A DNA stretch of 64,000 nt from an uncultured Opitutia bacterium (GCA_903902745.1 CAIUWA010000016.1:1-64000), one strand, 5' to 3'; positions 1 to 10,677 are shown, counted from the stretch's first letter. Translations and numbers: made by a program. Notes: generated from the sequence alone by a model not told the origin.

Positions 1-84
1 CAGCTGGAAGTTGACGCCAGCTTGGCTGGCGAGAAGGACGAACTCGTGGCGTTGGGACATCGGGGTATGGGTGATCCAGGGCAT
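1..84 (-). CDS. IS481-type transposase, N-terminal fragment cut by the window edge
   Basis: The ATG at 82-84 on the minus strand opens a frame that runs unbroken to the window edge, giving 28 residues beginning MPWITHTPMSQRHEFVLLAS. An MPW start followed by a helical segment is typical of IS481-family transposases (HTH plus DDE integrase), where it precedes the winged-helix domain. Just upstream, at 92-136, are two tandem copies of a GTGTTACC-YATGTCTCC unit, as expected for an IS end carrying the promoter. The catalytic core lies outside the window, so it cannot be said whether the gene is intact. Confidence 0.7.
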   Translation of the reverse strand, partial: MPWITHTPMSQRHEFVLLASQAGVNFQL

Positions 85-141
85 CCCCCAAGTGTTACCT
101 ATGTCTCCGAACAGTGTTACCCATGTCTCCAGTCCATACAG
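1..141 (-). mobile_element. Left-edge insertion sequence end (IS481-like)
   Basis: Contains the transposase start and a near-perfect tandem duplication (GTGTTACCTATGTCTCC at 92-108 and GTGTTACCCATGTCTCC at 114-130, 16 of 17 identical). The IS appears to abut the end of purK: 143-159 holds half of a palindromic repeat whose other half is absent, consistent with insertion into or beside that repeat. The exact boundary and target duplication cannot be set because the other end is outside the window. Confidence 0.6.
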
Positions 142-142
142 G

Positions 143-159
143 GGTCAACGCGTTCCACC
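143..159 (-). repeat. Class F palindromic repeat, half copy, supplying the purK stop codon
   Basis: On the minus strand this reads GGTGGAACGCGTTGACC. The same 17-mer with one change is at 33699-33715, also at the end of a gene. In both cases it encodes the C-terminal residues GGTR followed by TGA. The matching right arm seen at about 33749-33773 is missing here, where the IS element begins. Confidence 0.75.
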
Positions 160-1302
160 TACGCGCGCCAAGCGCGCCTGCAGGGCCTGCGCCCGCTGGA
201 AGGCGGCCTCGATGGAGGCATCCCGCACGGTGAAGTGGCCCATTTTGCGACCCGGGCGGGGCTCGGTCTTGCCGTAAAGATGGAGCTTGGCGCGGGGCGC
301 GGCGAGGATGACCTCCCAGGCCGGGGCGGCCGTCACGCGGCCGTCCTGCCAATGCCAGGCGTCGCCGAGGATGTTCACCATCACGGTGGGCTCGCGGACT
401 GCGACGCCGCCGAGCGGCAGGCCGCAGACCGCGCGCACGTGCTGCTCGAACTGGCTCGTCTCGCACCCGTCGATCGACCAGTGCCCGGAGTTGTGCGGCC
501 GGGGCGCGAGCTCGTTCACGAGGAGCTCGCCGTCCGTCGTCAGGAAAAACTCCACCGCGAGCAGGCCAACGACGCCGAGGCGCTCGGCGATGTCTGCCGC
601 CAGGCGCTGGGCCGCGGCCGCCGCGGATTCCGGGATGCGCGCCGGCACGAGGGAAAAATCGAGGATGTGGTGCGTGTGGAGGTTCTCGGCGACCGGGAAG
701 GCGCGCGTTTCCCCGGCGGAGCTGCGCGCGACGATCGCCGAGAGCTCGCAGCGGAAGCGGCACCACCGCTCGACGACGCAGCGCCGGCCGCGAAAGGTCG
801 CCGCGGCCTTGGCCAGGTCGGCCTCGGTCTCCAGCTTCAACTGGCCCTTGCCATCGTAGCCGAAGTCGGCGGTCTTGACCACGCACGGCAGCCCCACCGC
901 CGCGACGGCCGGGGCGATGTCGCCATCCAGTGCCTCGGCATACGCGACGTGCGGGAAGCCGTTGGCCTTGAGCCAGGCCTTCTCGCGCTGCCGGTTCTGG
1001 CAGATGTGCAGCACCTCGGCGCCCGGATGCAGCGGCGCGCGGCGGGCGACTGCCGCGAGCGGCCCGGACGGGATGTTTTCGAACTCGTACGTGACGACAT
1101 CGCAGCCGCCCGCAAATTGCTCGAGGGCCGCGGTGTCCTCGTAAGGCGCGCTGGTCGCGAGATCCACCACCGCGGCGGCCGGGCCCCCGGCCTGCGGCTC
1201 GAAGACGTGCACGCGATAGCCGAGCGTGTGCGCCGCCTGGGCGAACATGCGGCCGAGCTGGCCCCCGCCGAGCACGCCAATGGTCTTGCCAGGCGGGATC
1301 AC
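145..1302 (-). CDS. purK: 5-(carboxyamino)imidazole ribonucleotide synthase PurK
   Basis: Predicted 385-residue ATP-grasp enzyme that carboxylates aminoimidazole ribonucleotide with bicarbonate and ATP in de novo purine synthesis. The N-terminus has GGGQLGRM, followed by [15 protein letters not shown] and the ATP-grasp stretch around [12 protein letters not shown]; all are standard PurK features and the length is normal. The start is GTG and overlaps the purE stop in the sequence GTGA, so the two genes are translationally coupled. The last residues (VGGTR) and stop lie in a dispersed repeat shared with the binding-protein gene at 32646-33713, so the native C-terminus may have been slightly altered. 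The IS481 element begins immediately downstream. Confidence 0.95.
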   Translation of the reverse strand: MIPPGKTIGVLGGGQLGRMFAQAAHTLGYRVHVFEPQAGGPAAAVVDLATSAPYEDTAALEQFAGGCDVVTYEFENIPSGPLAAVARRAPLHPGAEVLHICQNRQREKAWLKANGFPHVAYAEALDGDIAPAVAAVGLPCVVKTADFGYDGKGQLKLETEADLAKAAATFRGRRCVVERWCRFRCELSAIVARSSAGETRAFPVAENLHTHHILDFSLVPARIPESAAAAAQRLAADIAERLGVVGLLAVEFFLTTDGELLVNELAPRPHNSGHWSIDGCETSQFEQHVRAVCGLPLGGVAVREPTVMVNILGDAWHWQDGRVTAAPAWEVILAAPRAKLHLYGKTEPRPGRKMGHFTVRDASIEAAFQRAQALQARLARVGGTR

Positions 1303-1784
1303 GGCAGCTTCGCCTTCAGCACCTTGGCGGTCTGCGCGGCGCGGAAATTACGCCAGGCGCGGCGCGTGCCCGCGTCGCTTTGCGCCAGCAGCGAGACCGC
1401 GAAGAGCCCGGCGTTGATCGCCCCGGCCTTGCCCACCGCGAACGTCGCGACCGGCACGCCGGCCGGCATCTGGGCGATCGACAGCAGCGAATCCAGCCCC
1501 TTGAGCGCCTTCGACTCCACCGGCACACCCAGGACCGGCAGCGTCGTGAGCGAGGCCGTCATGCCCGGCAGGTGCGCCGCACCCCCGGCGCCGGCGATGA
1601 TGACCTTCAGCCCGCGGCGCTCCGCGGACTCCGCGTAGGCGACCATGAGCTTCGGCGTGCGGTGGGCCGAGACCACGCGCTTCTCGAACGGCACGCCGAG
1701 CGAGGCGAGCGTCTCCGCCGCGTGCCGCATCGTCTCCCAGTCGGAGGTGCTGCCCATGATGATGCCGACCAGAGGTTTTGCCAT
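1299..1784 (-). CDS. purE: N5-carboxyaminoimidazole ribonucleotide mutase PurE
   Basis: 161-residue class I PurE, which moves the carboxyl group of N5-CAIR to give CAIR, directly after PurK. It has the N-terminal [10 protein letters not shown] phosphate-binding loop, the SAHRTP catalytic histidine motif and the glycine-rich [11 protein letters not shown] segment. A longer reading from 1826 adds 14 residues with no family similarity; the ATG at 1784 starting [12 protein letters not shown] fits PurE proteins and is preferred. It overlaps purK by 4 nt. The adenylosuccinate lyase purB is at the other end of the window, so the purine genes are not clustered. Confidence 0.95.
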   Translation of the reverse strand: MAKPLVGIIMGSTSDWETMRHAAETLASLGVPFEKRVVSAHRTPKLMVAYAESAERRGLKVIIAGAGGAAHLPGMTASLTTLPVLGVPVESKALKGLDSLLSIAQMPAGVPVATFAVGKAGAINAGLFAVSLLAQSDAGTRRAWRNFRAAQTAKVLKAKLP

Positions 1785-1844
1785 TAAGGCTGAGGCCAAA
1801 CGCGGGAAGCGCCCGGGGCAAGCCAAACCTCGGCCCGGTTCGAC

Positions 1845-3176
1845 TCAGAGGAATAACCACCCGCTCAAGGCGAGGATCGGCAGCAGGATGGGCAGGCTGT
1901 ATTTTCCGATGTAGCCAAAAAACCCCGGGCAGGGCGCGCCGGCTTCCTGTGCAATGGACTTCACCATGAAATTGGGACCGTTGCCGATGTAGGTCATGGC
2001 CCCGAAGAAAACCGCCCCCAAGCTCACGCCCACGACGTAAAGCGGTTGCTGCCCGAGCAACACGCCCACCATGCCCACCGGATTCCCCTGCACTGCCGCA
2101 AACGCCGCCGGCTGGGCCGCCGCGGCGGTCGTCTGGGCGAGCTGGAGGAAATTCACATAGGCCGGGGCGTTGTCGAGGACCGCCGACAGCGCCCCGCAGG
2201 CGAAATAGTAGTGCTGCGCCCGGGTGAAACCCAGCTCCTGCCCGTGCCGCTCCAGGTAGCCGAGCGCCGGCATCATGGTCGCGAAAATCCCGATGAAGAG
2301 AAACGCCACTTCCTTGATGGGTCCGAAGCTGAACGCATTTTCCCGGTGGATCCGCCGGGGGGTGAGGAACCAGCTCGCCACGGCCGAAGCCAACATCACG
2401 GCCTCGCGCACGAAGAGTTTTCCCGGCAGGAACACCGCGCCAATGATGGCCAGCAGGAACAGAATGTTGACCAGGCCGTCGCAGCGCCATGTCTCCGGCT
2501 GCGGCGCGCGGTCCGCCCCCGGCCCGCGCGGTTGGCGCCGGAAACCGCGCAAGTCGAACACGTAGAACACCGCGAGGATCGCACCGACCGTCACCAGCCA
2601 CTGGCCGGCAACGTGCCCGGCGAGCCAGAAAAACGGCACGCCGCGCAGATAGCCGAGAAAGAGCGGCGGATCCGCGATCGGGGTGAGAGCACCGCCGATG
2701 TTCGAGACGATGAAAATAAAAAAGACCACATGGTAGGCGCCGATGCGGTCCCGGTTCATGCGCAGCCAGGGCCGGATCAGCACCATCGACGCCCCCGTGG
2801 TGCCCACGAAGTTGGCCAAGACGGCTCCCACGGCCAGAAACACGACATTGGCCAGCGGCGATCCCCCGCCCCTGACTGTGAGATGGATGCCACCGGCCAC
2901 GACAAACAGCGAACCGATGAGGCAGATGAACGAAAAATATTCCACCGCCATGTGGACCACGACTGCAGCACCGCCGGGGATTCTGGCCAGATAGTAAGCG
3001 GCGACGGCCGCCCCCAGTCCGATGGAAACAAGGGGATAAAATTTCTCCCATCCGTGTTTCACGGCCGCCGGGGCCAGCGGCATCACGGCAATGAGCAGCA
3101 GCAACAGTCCGAAGGGAGCGATGAGCCAAAGCGGGATATCCACGCTGACACTGGCAAAAATCAGGGAGTAAGGCAT
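1845..3176 (-). CDS. Sodium:proton antiporter-like membrane protein (ion transporter superfamily)
   Basis: 443 residues, strongly hydrophobic throughout, with roughly 11-12 predicted membrane segments. The sequences ANFVGTTGASMVLIRP and SNIGGALTPIADPPLFLGYL are typical of the NhaD/citrate-transporter-like group, where paired re-entrant loops carry the ion and substrate site. The protein ends at a hydrophobic C-terminus (LSGWLFL). It probably exchanges Na+ for H+ at the inner membrane, but the superfamily also contains dicarboxylate and arsenite carriers, so the ion is uncertain. It lies 60 nt upstream of purE on the same strand and may be cotranscribed without functional connection. Confidence 0.75.
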   Translation of the reverse strand: MPYSLIFASVSVDIPLWLIAPFGLLLLLIAVMPLAPAAVKHGWEKFYPLVSIGLGAAVAAYYLARIPGGAAVVVHMAVEYFSFICLIGSLFVVAGGIHLTVRGGGSPLANVVFLAVGAVLANFVGTTGASMVLIRPWLRMNRDRIGAYHVVFFIFIVSNIGGALTPIADPPLFLGYLRGVPFFWLAGHVAGQWLVTVGAILAVFYVFDLRGFRRQPRGPGADRAPQPETWRCDGLVNILFLLAIIGAVFLPGKLFVREAVMLASAVASWFLTPRRIHRENAFSFGPIKEVAFLFIGIFATMMPALGYLERHGQELGFTRAQHYYFACGALSAVLDNAPAYVNFLQLAQTTAAAAQPAAFAAVQGNPVGMVGVLLGQQPLYVVGVSLGAVFFGAMTYIGNGPNFMVKSIAQEAGAPCPGFFGYIGKYSLPILLPILALSGWLFL

Positions 3177-3278
3177 GTATCAGGTTTCAAAGAGTGAAAC
3201 GCCCCGCGAAGAGGCCGCCAAACAAATTGCCGGCCCCGGTCGCGACCGGCCGCAACGTGCTCCAAGTTGGTCCGACCG

Positions 3279-4022
3279 CTAGAAATCCAGCGCCTTCAGA
3301 TCGCCGATCTTCACGTCGAAGCGCTCCTTGTACGGCTTGACCCGCTTGAAGTCGCTCCAAGTCATCTCGGCTTCTCGGCTCAGATTGAAAAACAACATCA
3401 CGCGCGCCGAGCCGCTGCCCTTGATCAAGTCGGGCTGCGAGGCGTATTTCTCGTCGATGATCCGGAAGTGGATGTCGAAGCCGCCGGCCGTGACCTTGGC
3501 CGCTCCCATCGCCATGCGGAAAGTTTCCTTCAATCCTGCGGAGAGTCCCTCCAGTTCCCGCCGAGACTTGTTTACGGTCACGGATACCTGGATCTTCTCG
3601 AGGGGCACACGGCGGTAGGCATCCTTGCGTAGCGGCACGTCGTATCGGATGCTGGCGGCGGTTTCCTCGGCCACGGTGGCGTGCTCGAAATCGAAATAAT
3701 CCGCCAGCGGCTTTTCGCGGACTCGTTTCATCTCCCGCTCTTTCCGGCGCTGCCAGGCCTTGGTTTCGTCTGCGGTCGGCGGCTTGCCCGCTATTGCCAG
3801 CAGCTGCCACTGCTGCCCGTCTGGTTGCGAAGGATCGTAGCGCTCCAGCTGATCCGTCACTGGCTTGCTTGGACCATTCAAGCTCTGGTGTCTCGTGTAG
3901 GCCCAGTGGTCCTCGTCGGCGATCCACTTCCGGATCGCCTCGTCGAGCAGCGCCGGCGTCTCCGCGCGGGCCAGCCCGGCAAAAACCAGCAGGAAGGCGA
4001 TGAGGAGGAACGGCCGTGACAT
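3279..4022 (-). CDS. Secreted protein of unknown function
   Basis: 247 residues beginning with a clear Sec signal peptide (MSRPFLLIAFLLVFAGLARA, cleavage likely after ARA). The mature part is charged, with a basic helical stretch near residues 85-105 (AWQRRKEREMKRVREKPL) and alternating beta-like segments at the C-terminus. No cysteines, membrane segments or recognised motifs are seen. The family was not recognised. It lies between the antiporter gene and pckG on the same strand, but a repeat element separates it from pckG. Confidence 0.7.
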   Translation of the reverse strand: MSRPFLLIAFLLVFAGLARAETPALLDEAIRKWIADEDHWAYTRHQSLNGPSKPVTDQLERYDPSQPDGQQWQLLAIAGKPPTADETKAWQRRKEREMKRVREKPLADYFDFEHATVAEETAASIRYDVPLRKDAYRRVPLEKIQVSVTVNKSRRELEGLSAGLKETFRMAMGAAKVTAGGFDIHFRIIDEKYASQPDLIKGSGSARVMLFFNLSREAEMTWSDFKRVKPYKERFDVKIGDLKALDF

Positions 4023-4097
4023 GGATCGTGAGAGAGGATGTACCGGCCTAATGTTCCCACAAGTCCGGCAAATGGCGGGTGGGGCTCTGATCTGAAA

Positions 4098-4171
4098 CTG
4101 TAGGAGCGGCTTTATGCCGCGATGCTTGGATCCGCCGGGTGAATGATCGCGGCATAAAGCCGCTCCTACAG
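4098..4171. repeat. Class E REP-like palindrome, copy 1
   Basis: Two perfectly complementary 26-nt arms (4098-4123 and 4146-4171) separated by 22 nt; the left arm contains TGTAGGAGCGGCTTTATGCC. The same arms recur at 13505-13577 with an unrelated loop. It sits 16 nt past the stop codon of pckG and would form a strong hairpin in its transcript. The TAGGAGCGGCTTTATGCCGCG type is seen widely as dispersed intergenic repeats in proteobacteria and others. Confidence 0.9.
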
Positions 4172-4187
4172 TCGATCACGCGCCGTC

Positions 4188-6014
<1,827 letters not shown>

Positions 6015-6067
6015 TGAACCAGTAGACCCATCCGGGAGCCTAGGTGCCACGCCGAAATGGCATTTTT

Positions 6068-6298
6068 ATGCCCCGCACCGCCTCGGGCGCGTTCTCGCCC
6101 TCGGCCAAATTTCCCTCTTTGCTGACCGCGGTGAACAAGCTCTGCATCTTCGGCGGCACCATCGTCGGCAGCTACGCCTGCTGGGCGCTCGGCGATGCGC
6201 TGGGCTTCAGCTTCTTCGGGTCGTTCCTGCTCAGCGGCGTCGGCAGCATCGCCGGGGTTTATCTGGGCTGGAAGCTCGCGCAAAAAATCGAGCGGTGA
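6068..6298 (+). CDS. Small membrane protein of unknown function
   Basis: About 76 residues. After a short polar N-terminus come two hydrophobic segments, around IFGGTIVGSYACWALGDAL and FGSFLLSGVGSIAGVYLGW, rich in glycine and small residues, and a charged end (KLAQKIER). This fits a two-helix inner-membrane protein with glycine-zipper character. A GTG at 6044 would add eight residues, but the ATG at 6068 is the simpler start. It is divergent from pckG, with under 60 nt between starts. The family is not recognised. Confidence 0.55.
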   Translation: MPRTASGAFSPSAKFPSLLTAVNKLCIFGGTIVGSYACWALGDALGFSFFGSFLLSGVGSIAGVYLGWKLAQKIER

Positions 6299-6377
6299 CC
6301 GCGCACGGTTGTGGTTGGGATTTGAAAATTGAGGTTGCCCGTCTGCAGCGGGGTGGAGCCGGAAGCGGAGGGGATTT

Positions 6378-7331
6378 TCACTGGAGCTTGGGGGTTGGTG
6401 CTTGGAGCTTCCCGTCGCCCGGCGCCGGGTTCGGTTCGACATGCACGGAGACGTCGGTGATCGCGTGCGGGATCGAGGCCAGCAGCGCGTCCTTCACGGC
6501 GTGGGCAATGTCATGGCCCTCGCGGACCGTGAGGTTGCCATCCACCCGCACCTGGATGTCGACGAGGTGGCTGAGTCCGCTCTTGCGCACGCGCACCTTG
6601 TCGAGCGCAAACACTCCCGGCACCGCGAGCGCGAGGGCGCGCACCTCGTATTCGAAACGGGCCGGTGCGGCCGTGTCCATCACGTCCCCCAGCGCCTTGC
6701 CGGCCATGCTCACGCCGTTGAAGGCGATGATCACGCAGGCAAACAGCGCCGCCCAGTCGTCGGCCGTCTCGAAGCCCTTGCCGCCGGCGATGGCGATGGC
6801 GATGCCGACGAACGCCGCCGCCGAGGTCATGGCATCCGACTGGTGGTGCTGTGCCTCGATGTCGAGCGCCGTGCTGCCCGCCTCCTCCCCCGCCGCGCCC
6901 ATGCGGCGCGAAAACCACATCTTCACGCCCACCACGAACGCCAGCAGCGGCAGGGTCCACCACTGCGGTCCCTCGTGCGGCGTCCTGATCTCATGCACCG
7001 CGTGCAGTCCCACCCACCACGCCATCGCAAAGACAAACAAGGCCACCGCCAGCCCGGCCAGCGATTCGGCCTTGCCGTGGCCATAGGGATGGTCCGCATC
7101 CGGCGGCACCGCAGCGACGCGGAAGCCGGCCCACACCAGCAGCGAGGAAAGGATGTCCAGCGTGGACTCCGCGCCGTCCGCCACCAGCGCGTAGGTGTGT
7201 CCGAAAATCCCGCCCGCGAACTTCACCACCGCAAGCACGGCATTGAGCGCGATGCCGCGCAGCACCAGCCGCGCGCTGGCCTGGGCGCGGCGCTGGGTCT
7301 CGGCGTGATGACTGGGCAGCCTGGAGGACAC
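6378..7331 (-). CDS. Cation diffusion facilitator (CDF) family metal exporter
   Basis: 317 residues with five to six membrane segments followed by a soluble C-terminal domain, the standard CDF plan. Metal-site motifs are visible: ADGAESTLD in the second membrane segment and HHQSDAMTS in the fifth. PYGHGKAESL between segments is typical of the FieF/MamM-like branch. The cytoplasmic domain (about residues 215-300) has the expected small alpha/beta fold, including LSHLVDIQVRVDG and a histidine near VSVHVEPN. It likely exports Zn2+ or Fe2+ in exchange for protons. The start is GTG. Neighbours give no hint on the metal. Confidence 0.9.
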   Translation of the reverse strand: MSSRLPSHHAETQRRAQASARLVLRGIALNAVLAVVKFAGGIFGHTYALVADGAESTLDILSSLLVWAGFRVAAVPPDADHPYGHGKAESLAGLAVALFVFAMAWWVGLHAVHEIRTPHEGPQWWTLPLLAFVVGVKMWFSRRMGAAGEEAGSTALDIEAQHHQSDAMTSAAAFVGIAIAIAGGKGFETADDWAALFACVIIAFNGVSMAGKALGDVMDTAAPARFEYEVRALALAVPGVFALDKVRVRKSGLSHLVDIQVRVDGNLTVREGHDIAHAVKDALLASIPHAITDVSVHVEPNPAPGDGKLQAPTPKLQ

Positions 7332-7416
7332 GCCGCGACGCTGGGGCGCCGGCCCGCCAAGCTCAACGCGCTAGTTGACCCCGCCCGCAGCCCGCTTACT
7401 CTGCGCCTTGCTTCCC

Positions 7417-7875
7417 ATGGCCGCTTCCAGCAGCACATCGATCGCCAGCGATCCGGTGAAACAATTTTCCGTTTTCGCCGAAAATCGCGTCGGCCGGCTC
7501 TACGACCTCATCGGGCTGCTCAAGGGCAGCAACGTCCATGTCATGGCCATCACGGTGCTCGACACCACGGACAGCGCCATCCTCCGCCTTGTCGTCGACG
7601 ATCCGGACAAGGCCCGCGAGCTGATGGTGAACAATGATTTTCCGTACACCGAGGTGGACGTGCTGGCCGTCGAGATCAGCGACGAGGGCGACCTCAAGGG
7701 GGTGCTCGCCGCGCTGTTCGAGGCGGAGATCAACATCCATTATGTTTACAGCTTCATCAAGCGCCCCGAGGGGAAGTATGCCCTCGCCATCAATGTGGAG
7801 GACGCCGACGTCGCCGCGCAGGCCCTGGGCAAACGCGGCTACAAGGTGCTCACGCAGCGCGATATTTCGCGGTGA
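7417..7875 (+). CDS. Tandem ACT-domain protein (putative amino-acid-sensing regulator)
   Basis: 152 residues made of two ACT domains: about 15-78 (KQFSVFAENRVGRLYDLIGL) and 85-150 (VLAVEISDEGDLKGVLAALFEAEINIHYVYSF). ACT domains bind amino acids at their interfaces. Stand-alone tandem ACT proteins are usually regulatory, and some relate to the acetolactate synthase small subunit. No enzymatic domain is present. The ATG at 7417 is chosen; an upstream reading from 7375 adds 14 non-family residues. A class D repeat starts just after the stop. Confidence 0.75.
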   Translation: MAASSSTSIASDPVKQFSVFAENRVGRLYDLIGLLKGSNVHVMAITVLDTTDSAILRLVVDDPDKARELMVNNDFPYTEVDVLAVEISDEGDLKGVLAALFEAEINIHYVYSFIKRPEGKYALAINVEDADVAAQALGKRGYKVLTQRDISR

Positions 7876-7886
7876 GAGGTAGGGAT

Positions 7887-7963
7887 GGTAGGGCGAACCC
7901 TCCGGGTGAGCCGTTCGACAATCTGAGATCAAACCGCGGCTCGGCGGGACGCCTCGCCCTACC
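7887..7963. repeat. Class D repeat (GTAGGGCG family), copy 1
   Basis: Begins GGTAGGGCGAACC and ends CGCCTCGCCCTACC, with GAGCCGTTCGACAATCTGAG in the centre, resembling the class B 'TTCGACAAGCTCAG' core. It lies between the stop of the ACT gene and the stop of the convergent DUF3299 gene. Other members are at 19589-19668 and 23511-23625, with part copies at 12424-12459 and 50002-50009. Confidence 0.75.
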
Positions 7964-7976
7964 CTCCCGAACTCGC

Positions 7977-8564
7977 TCAGTTCTGGACGTCGCCCATTTT
8001 CTCGCCCTCGAGAAAATAGATGCCGGACATGTAGCCGTTCTCGAACATCGCGCCGATTTTCAACTGGCCGAAAAAGGCGATGGGCAGGTCCATCATGGGC
8101 AGCACCCCGCCCTGCTTCATCTTGACCACGATCCACTCGTTCATGTTCGGGACCGCGCCAAAGCAGCAGACCGCCGGATCCTTGAGGATGAGAAATTCCG
8201 TGACCAAGCCCTTCTCCATTTTTACCGGCATCATGTAGCCCGTGACCATGACCTTCCGGCCGCTCCAGCTCTTCACCTCGGCGGGAATCTGTTGTTCGCC
8301 CGTTGGCGGGGTGACCTTCGGGTCGGCCGCCGGATCAAACGGCGGGGGGATAAACGCATAACCTCCGAGACGGTCGAAGCCGAGCTTGAGATAACCGTCA
8401 ACGACCTCCGGAGGGCTCTTGGCCATTTCCTTGATCACCGTTTGCACCGGCGTTGCCGCGGGCGCGGGCGCAGCTCCGGCACTGTTGTCAGCTGACGACG
8501 CCGTCCGCGCCAGGGAAAGGACGGCCAGGATCGCGACGATAAAAGACAGGCGGCGGGTGTTCAT
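7977..8564 (-). CDS. DUF3299 family exported protein
   Basis: 195 residues with an N-terminal signal peptide (MNTRRLSFIVAILAVLSLARTASSA). The body has the DUF3299 pattern: SGRKVMVTGYMMPVKMEKG, TEFLILKDPAVCCFGAVPNM and NEWIVVKM. The paired cysteines CC in CCFG are conserved in this family and could bind metal or form a disulfide. Function is unknown. In many bacteria DUF3299 genes are found beside a MacB/LolC-like permease and its ATPase, as here, so an accessory periplasmic role for that transporter is likely. The ATG at 8564 is chosen because it begins the signal peptide. Confidence 0.8.
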   Translation of the reverse strand: MNTRRLSFIVAILAVLSLARTASSADNSAGAAPAPAATPVQTVIKEMAKSPPEVVDGYLKLGFDRLGGYAFIPPPFDPAADPKVTPPTGEQQIPAEVKSWSGRKVMVTGYMMPVKMEKGLVTEFLILKDPAVCCFGAVPNMNEWIVVKMKQGGVLPMMDLPIAFFGQLKIGAMFENGYMSGIYFLEGEKMGDVQN

Positions 8565-8692
8565 CAGTGTGGGAGACTGTAGGTATGACGCGGGGAACGT
8601 CAAAAAGTTTGATGTCCTTCCGGCTTTTTTCGTTCCCACCGTAATATGCCCGGTCGGAGGCAGTTGTCGCCCGTGCTCCGCAGGCCGGCCGC

Positions 8693-9898
8693 TTACGAGA
8701 CCGGCGCGAGGGTCTCAGCCACGGGCGTGCGGTAGGCCTTGAAGGCCGGGACCATTCCGCCGAGGGCGCAGAGCGCGATCATGGCCAGCGGGCAGATCCA
8801 CAGCACGGGATGCGGGGCAAACACGTCCAGCACCACGCCCGTCTGGGTGCGGATGATCCGTGCCACCCCCGCGAACAGGGCGAAATACACCGCAAAGCCC
8901 GCGGCCGCCCCCAGTGCGCCGATGCAGGCGGCCTCGGCCACCACCGCCCCAAAGATCGTGCGCCGCTTCGCGCCGAGCGCGCGCAGGATCGCCAGGTCGC
9001 GCCGCCGCGCGCTCATCGAGTTGTAGATGCTGGCCAGCACCGAGCCCGCCGCCACCAGTGCGACCAGGTACGCCACCAGCGCCAGCACGCGGTCGAACCA
9101 CGAGATCTTCTGGAACAGCTCGGCGATGATCGCGCCCACGGGATAGGCGAAGGTCAGCCGGTTGCCCTGCTTGTTGTACATCATGTCCAGCATGAAGCCC
9201 GCCGTGGGCGCCCGCAGTTGCAACAGCACCGCGCTCACGTCGGTGGCGGCCTTCGGGTCGTGGCCGCTCATCGTCTGCAGGCCCTTCAGCGGAATCCAGA
9301 TTACCCGGTCCACCGGCGTGTTGGTCGGCTTCAGCACCCCGGTCACCGTATAGGTTTCCGCGTGCTGGTTTTTTTCGTCAAAGGCCAGTCCGTGGAAGGG
9401 ATGGAACGTGTCGCCGGTTTTCAGGCCGAGCCGCTCCGCGGCAAAGCTGCCCGCCACCGCCTCCTTCGCGTCGGGCGCAAAAACCCGCCCGCCCGGCTCC
9501 AGCGCGTATTTTTTGCCCGGCGCGTATTCCACGCTTTCAAACAGTTCCGGCACCGTGCCCACCAGGCGGTAGCCGCGCAGATTGTCACCCACCGCGATGG
9601 GAATCGCCGTCTTCATCGCCGGATGGCGCTTGATCATCTCGTAGTCGGCGTACGGCAGGTTGCCCGGCGAGGCCTCGAGGTGGAAAATGGCGTTGAGCAC
9701 GAGCTGGAGCTTCGACCCGCGCGCCCCGAGCACGGCGTCGAACCCGGCCGTCGTCTGCGTGAAGGCGGCCTGCGACTGCGTCTTCACCATCCACACGCAC
9801 ATGAGCAGTCCGCACGCGAGCGCAATGCTCCCGGCCGTCACGATGGTCGAGAGCGCGTGCTGGCGCAGCGAGCGGTAGATGAGGAGCGGAAGGGTCAT
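8693..9898 (-). CDS. ABC transporter permease, MacB/LolC/FtsX type
   Basis: 401 residues. One N-terminal membrane segment (about residues 15-40) is followed by a large periplasmic domain of about 220 residues and three C-terminal membrane segments, the FtsX-superfamily plan. The C-terminal SARRRDLAILRALGAKRRTI is the coupling-helix motif typical of this family. Such permeases work with a LolD-like ATPase in moving lipoproteins or other compounds out of or along the envelope rather than in classic import. The ATPase is upstream (10015-10677) and the DUF3299 gene downstream, all on the minus strand, so the three probably form one transport unit. Confidence 0.88.
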   Translation of the reverse strand: MTLPLLIYRSLRQHALSTIVTAGSIALACGLLMCVWMVKTQSQAAFTQTTAGFDAVLGARGSKLQLVLNAIFHLEASPGNLPYADYEMIKRHPAMKTAIPIAVGDNLRGYRLVGTVPELFESVEYAPGKKYALEPGGRVFAPDAKEAVAGSFAAERLGLKTGDTFHPFHGLAFDEKNQHAETYTVTGVLKPTNTPVDRVIWIPLKGLQTMSGHDPKAATDVSAVLLQLRAPTAGFMLDMMYNKQGNRLTFAYPVGAIIAELFQKISWFDRVLALVAYLVALVAAGSVLASIYNSMSARRRDLAILRALGAKRRTIFGAVVAEAACIGALGAAAGFAVYFALFAGVARIIRTQTGVVLDVFAPHPVLWICPLAMIALCALGGMVPAFKAYRTPVAETLAPVS

Positions 9899-10014
9899 AC
9901 TGTGGCGAAATTCCAAATCACAAATATCCCAACTCCAAAATTGTCCTGCGCACCCATGGCGCGCTGCCATCTTTTGGAATTTGGCACTTTGGCGTTTGGG
10001 ATTTCATGCATGTC

Positions 10015-10677
10015 TCATCCAGCGGCCGAGTTTATCTCTTTGAAGTCACGCACGCCTTCAAACTCCGCCAGCGTCGCCTCATCATGACTTACCAGCAGTA
10101 ATGCGGCGCCGTTTTCGCGGCAGACCTCGCGGATGAGGGCGAGCGACTCGCGCGCATGCTTGCGGTCGAGGTTGCCGGTCGGCTCGTCGGCCAGCACAAG
10201 CTTGGGCCGGTTCGCCAGCGCCCGCGCCACGGCCACGCGCTGCTGCTGGCCGGTCGAAAGCTGGTGGGGAAAATGGTCGAGCCTGTGTCCGAGCCCCACC
10301 CGCCCGAGCAGCTCGCGCGCCCGCGGACGGTCGGCGCCAGGGCCGAACGACATGCCGAGCACCACGTTCTCCAGCACAGTGTAGCCCTGGAGCAGGTTGA
10401 AGGTCTGGAAGATGTAGCCGAGTTTTTCCGCCCGCAGCCGGTCGCGTTTGGGCTCGCTCAGCGCGGTCATCTCGGCGCCGTCAATCTCCACCCGGCCCGC
10501 ATCGGCCGCGAGGATGCCGGCGATGAGGTGCAGGAAGGTCGTCTTCCCCGAGCCACTCTCGCCGCGCAGCGCCTGCTGCCCGCCCGCCGCCAGCGTAAAC
10601 GCCGGCACCCGCACGATCTCGACGCGCCCGCCCTCCGGGGAGAGAAATGATTTCTTCAGATCGGCAACGGCAAGCAT
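10015..10677 (-). CDS. ABC transporter ATP-binding protein, LolD/MacB type
   Basis: 220 residues. Walker A is GESGSGKTT, the Q-loop is in [13 protein letters not shown], the signature appears as [15 protein letters not shown] (LSTGQ in place of the usual LSGGQ), and Walker B is [12 protein letters not shown] with the H-loop in [13 protein letters not shown] is typical of the LolD/FtsE/MacB branch that partners FtsX-like permeases. A longer reading from 11073 adds 132 residues with no family similarity; the ATG at 10677 gives the standard size. First gene of the ATPase-permease-DUF3299 set, divergent from the DUF2062 gene, with a 184-nt intergenic region that should hold both promoters. Confidence 0.9.
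   Translation of the reverse strand: MLAVADLKKSFLSPEGGRVEIVRVPAFTLAAGGQQALRGESGSGKTTFLHLIAGILAADAGRVEIDGAEMTALSEPKRDRLRAEKLGYIFQTFNLLQGYTVLENVVLGMSFGPGADRPRARELLGRVGLGHRLDHFPHQLSTGQQQRVAVARALANRPKLVLADEPTGNLDRKHARESLALIREVCRENGAALLLVSHDEATLAEFEGVRDFKEINSAAG

Noticed and set aside
22-1638. 538-residue plus-strand open frame across purK and purE
   Set aside because: Antisense to two well-supported genes; arginine/alanine-rich composition typical of GC-rich shadow frames.
1348-3129. 593-residue minus-strand open frame
   Set aside because: Runs in a different frame over purE and the antiporter gene; no family motifs.
3237-3250. CCGGTCGCGACCGG palindrome between the antiporter and the secreted-protein gene
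   Set aside because: Short GC palindrome without flanking signals; expected by chance at this base composition.
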